The position numbers were made by a program, and so were the translations under genes. Shown in pieces: positions 45,561-47,931 of a DNA stretch of 47,931 nt. The notes beneath the pieces are model-generated. The model did no database searches. It saw only the letters and a program-made list of their open reading frames with translations, and had not been told where the DNA came from. Source of the DNA: Deltaproteobacteria bacterium (lineage in GTDB: Bacteria > Desulfobacterota > Desulfobulbia > Desulfobulbales > S012-135); assembly GCA_015488275.1 (NCBI GenBank), contig WFOD01000090.1, forward strand, positions 1 to 47,931, in the 5' to 3' direction. How positions within the stretch are numbered: position 1 is the stretch's first letter; every line of letters starts with the position of its first letter.

Positions 45561-45793
45561 TAACAGCCCGTTGAGAAACGGGCTGTGCGCGGCACAGGGA
45601 GGTGCCGCCGGATTCCGCCGGCTCTTTTTTTGGGTTTTTCCAGCCGACTGCCGTGCCGAAGGCTCTAGGGACGCGGACCGAACCAGGCCGTGCCCAAGGA
45701 ATATCCGAAAAAGAGCCAGGGAATCCGTGAGGTTGGCCGGAACTCGGTTCTGGCCAACCGTGGTTGAAAAAGCCAGGGATGGCTTTTTCAACG
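45561..45793. repeat. five-hairpin repeat element, inverted copy with about 78-nt apical insertion
   Basis: Same hairpins in reverse orientation: 45563-45586, 45589-45608, 45610-45726 (expanded), 45731-45759, 45763-45792. Confidence 0.82.
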
Positions 45794-46042
45794 GATTGGA
45801 AAAGGCCGGTCTTGGATCCGGCCCTACCTTACAGACTCGGCTGGGGATTGTCAATTCAGAGGATCGGTGACGGAGGGGAAAAAGTTTCTTTTTTGCCGTG
45901 TTATCGCGCTATACTGGAGCTAGTTGCTGTGGTGGCGCCAGGCGCTCTGAGGCTGTGTGCGAACCGTGCGGTTTCTTTTGGAGCGCTGTTGGGGCCGGAG
46001 GGCCGTTTTTTTCACGTGAGCTCTGGACAGGGGGAAGGAACA

Positions 46043-47608
46043 ATGGCAGGGCAGCTCAAACCCATTGGCGAACTGTTTTCTGCGACATGGGAGCGGTACA
46101 AGCGGCGGGCCTTGCCGATTCTCGCCGTCATCCTGTTGAGCAGTCTGGTGGCCTTTGCCGTGGCGCTGGGAGTGGGATTCGGTCTGGTGCAGGCCTTTGG
46201 CGGTCTCCAGGCCTTTGCCCCGATGTTCCAGCAGGGCGGTGGTCTGCCGCCGTCACCATCGGCCATTTTTGCCGTGTTGGCGGGCCTCGTGCTGGTGGGA
46301 ACGCTGTTTGGCCTGTGGAGTCAGAGCGCGATCATGGCCGCGGCCGTGCTCGACGAGGTGGGGGTGATCGAGGCCATGCGCGTGGGCTACCGCCGGATGT
46401 GGTCTGTCGCCTGGGTTCTGTTCCTGGTGTCCGCCATCTTAATGGCTGGGACGGTGGCGTTGGTCTTTCCCGCTATCCTTTTCGGCGTCTGGTTCGCCTT
46501 TGGGGTGGTGGTGCTGTTTGCCGAGGAGCGGCGTGGGTTGGACGCGCTTTTCGCAAGCCGCGCCTATGTGCGCGGCCACTGGTGGGCGGTATTCGGCCGT
46601 CTCCTTCTGATCGGTTTGCTCTCCGGCGCCCTGGGCCTCGTGCCCGTTGTCGGTCAGTTGCTTTCCCTGCTGTTCACCCCTTTCTTTCTCCTTTTTCTTG
46701 TTGTTTTGTATGAAAATTTGCAAGAGGCCGCGGGCGGCGCGGCGGAGCCCGAAGGCCGGCGGTTGGTGTGGGGCGGCATCGCCGCGGCCGGAGCCCTGCT
46801 GCCGCTTGCCGGCATGGCGGCGGCCGTTGCGCCGCAGTGGCCGATGATCATGCAGGGGCTTCAGGGCAAGGCGGTCTGTTCCCTTCCCACTCGGCGGCCA
46901 GCGCCACGGCCCCCCGCTGTTTCCCGGCCAGGGGCGACGGAGAGGAAGGCGGCTGGCCAGGAGGCGTCGAGAGCCGCTGCTGGCGGTGGGAGCCCCGACG
47001 CAGTACGAAAAAAGGACGAAGAGGGCGCCGACCGTCCGCAGGCCAAAGCGGCGGCCGCTGCGGCCCAGCCCGCTACATCGGTTCAGTGGGCGGATCCAGC
47101 CGGTGACGTATTGGTGGCGGGGAAGCGGCCGGCCCTGGATGTGACGGCCGTGGGTATTGCCGCAGGTAGGGACCGGCTGTCAATGGCCGTGCAACTCGCC
47201 ACACCGGTGGAGGGCTTTTTGCGGCCCTCCACTGGCGATAATAGGGCGGCCTTCGCCCATCTTTTGACCTTGCTCGTGGACACCGACAACGACCCGGCCA
47301 CTGGCAGCGTTCCAGATGGCCGGCTGCCGCGCGGCGGTTACGAGCGGGCCGTGGCCCTTGCCGTGGAGCGCGGCGGGCCGGACAGAGGGCGGGTCCACTT
47401 CAGTGTCTACCGCCTGGAAAAAACGCGGTGGACCGCTGTCAGGGCATTGGCCCAGCCCCTGCAGCAAGAGGGCAAGATGCTCACCTTTGGCCTGCCGTAC
47501 GAGGCGGCGGGGATCACGGCCGGTAGCCGGGTGCGGCTGTGCTTTTTGGAAGGAGCGCAACAGGAAGGCAACGCCCTGTCGGACGATGCTGTGCTCGTGG
47601 CGCCCTAG
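46043..47608 (+). CDS. multi-pass membrane protein with C-terminal soluble (DOMON/CBM9-like) domain
   Basis: Several N-terminal hydrophobic helices; Ala/Arg/Lys-rich linker; C-term AVQLATPVEGFLRPSTGDNRAAFAHLLTLLVDTDNDPATGSV. Confidence 0.7.
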   Translation: MAGQLKPIGELFSATWERYKRRALPILAVILLSSLVAFAVALGVGFGLVQAFGGLQAFAPMFQQGGGLPPSPSAIFAVLAGLVLVGTLFGLWSQSAIMAAAVLDEVGVIEAMRVGYRRMWSVAWVLFLVSAILMAGTVALVFPAILFGVWFAFGVVVLFAEERRGLDALFASRAYVRGHWWAVFGRLLLIGLLSGALGLVPVVGQLLSLLFTPFFLLFLVVLYENLQEAAGGAAEPEGRRLVWGGIAAAGALLPLAGMAAAVAPQWPMIMQGLQGKAVCSLPTRRPAPRPPAVSRPGATERKAAGQEASRAAAGGGSPDAVRKKDEEGADRPQAKAAAAAAQPATSVQWADPAGDVLVAGKRPALDVTAVGIAAGRDRLSMAVQLATPVEGFLRPSTGDNRAAFAHLLTLLVDTDNDPATGSVPDGRLPRGGYERAVALAVERGGPDRGRVHFSVYRLEKTRWTAVRALAQPLQQEGKMLTFGLPYEAAGITAGSRVRLCFLEGAQQEGNALSDDAVLVAP

Positions 47609-47640
47609 CGCCCGTCGAAAAAGCCGTCCTGGCTTTTTCG
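47605..47640. repeat. reduced (single-hairpin) copy of the element after the membrane-protein gene
   Basis: CTAGCGCCCGTCGAAAAAGCCGTCCTGGCTTTTTCG; 10-bp perfect stem 47616-47640. Confidence 0.65.
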
Positions 47641-47780
47641 GCCAATGGATACTGTTGGAACAAAAGCCGCGCCACAGGTCTTTCCCCGCGTAAACCCCTG
47701 CGTTGGCGTCCTGAAACCGTGGTTTCCCGGCGCCCGAGATCACCCTTGACACCGCACGGGGATCCAGGCAGGATGATGGC

Positions 47781-47931
47781 ATGACAGCATTGACGCGCAA
47801 ACTCCCCATCGGCATCCAGACGTTCGGCAAGATCAGGGAGGGCGGCTATCTCTACGTCGATAAGACGGACATGGCGCTGGACCTGGTGGAGCGGGGAAGC
47901 TACTACTTTCTCTCCCGGCCGCGGCGGTTCG
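47781..47931 (+). CDS. AAA-ATPase-like/DUF1703 (PD-(D/E)XK nuclease family) protein, truncated by right edge
   Basis: [50 protein letters not shown] is the conserved N-terminus of the family. Confidence 0.82.
   Translation, partial: MTALTRKLPIGIQTFGKIREGGYLYVDKTDMALDLVERGSYYFLSRPRRF

Noticed and set aside
1-47931. CRISPR arrays, tRNA, rRNA or prophage
   Set aside because: No regularly spaced direct repeats, no tRNA/rRNA signatures and no phage structural genes were recognised by eye; a computational scan (tRNAscan-SE, CRISPRCasFinder) would be needed to exclude weak cases.

Overview
GC-rich bacterial chromosome segment with a Desulfobacterota-like gene content (taxonomy inferred only). Left part (about 1-21.7 kb, all + strand, many ATGA start/stop overlaps): a surface or flagellar glycan biosynthesis island. 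It holds an AMP-ligase/cyclase fusion, acyl carrier protein, AAC(3)-type acyltransferase, DUF4910-type peptidase-like protein, asparagine synthase, three sulfotransferases, a HisH/HisF/N-acetyl-sugar amidotransferase triad, methyltransferases, a radical SAM protein, an alkaline-phosphatase-superfamily protein, three glycosyltransferases, a Maf/DUF115 protein and a GDP-mannose dehydratase. Right part (21.8-47.9 kb): mostly housekeeping genes (lepA, rpoH, greA, a purD-purE fusion, a tsaC-like gene, a prephenate dehydratase-ACT-prephenate dehydrogenase fusion, an MrfA-like helicase fused to an MrfB-like exonuclease) plus a PEP-CTERM protein, HyuB, a large TPR/outer-membrane protein, a FadR-like TetR regulator with a candidate operator, an 8-CXXCH cytochrome and other envelope proteins. 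The most unusual non-coding signal is a dispersed intergenic element family. The best copy (36794-36953) is about 160 bp, is bounded by CTAG and near-identical inverted termini, and folds into five consecutive hairpins. The second full copy (about 45561-45793, inverted) keeps all five hairpins with compensatory changes and carries about 78 nt of extra sequence in the apex of one hairpin. Reduced copies occur near 21.7, 32.2, 45.0 and 47.6 kb, and the element termini supply the stop codons of several flanking genes. No rRNA, tRNA, CRISPR array or intact transposase gene was seen.
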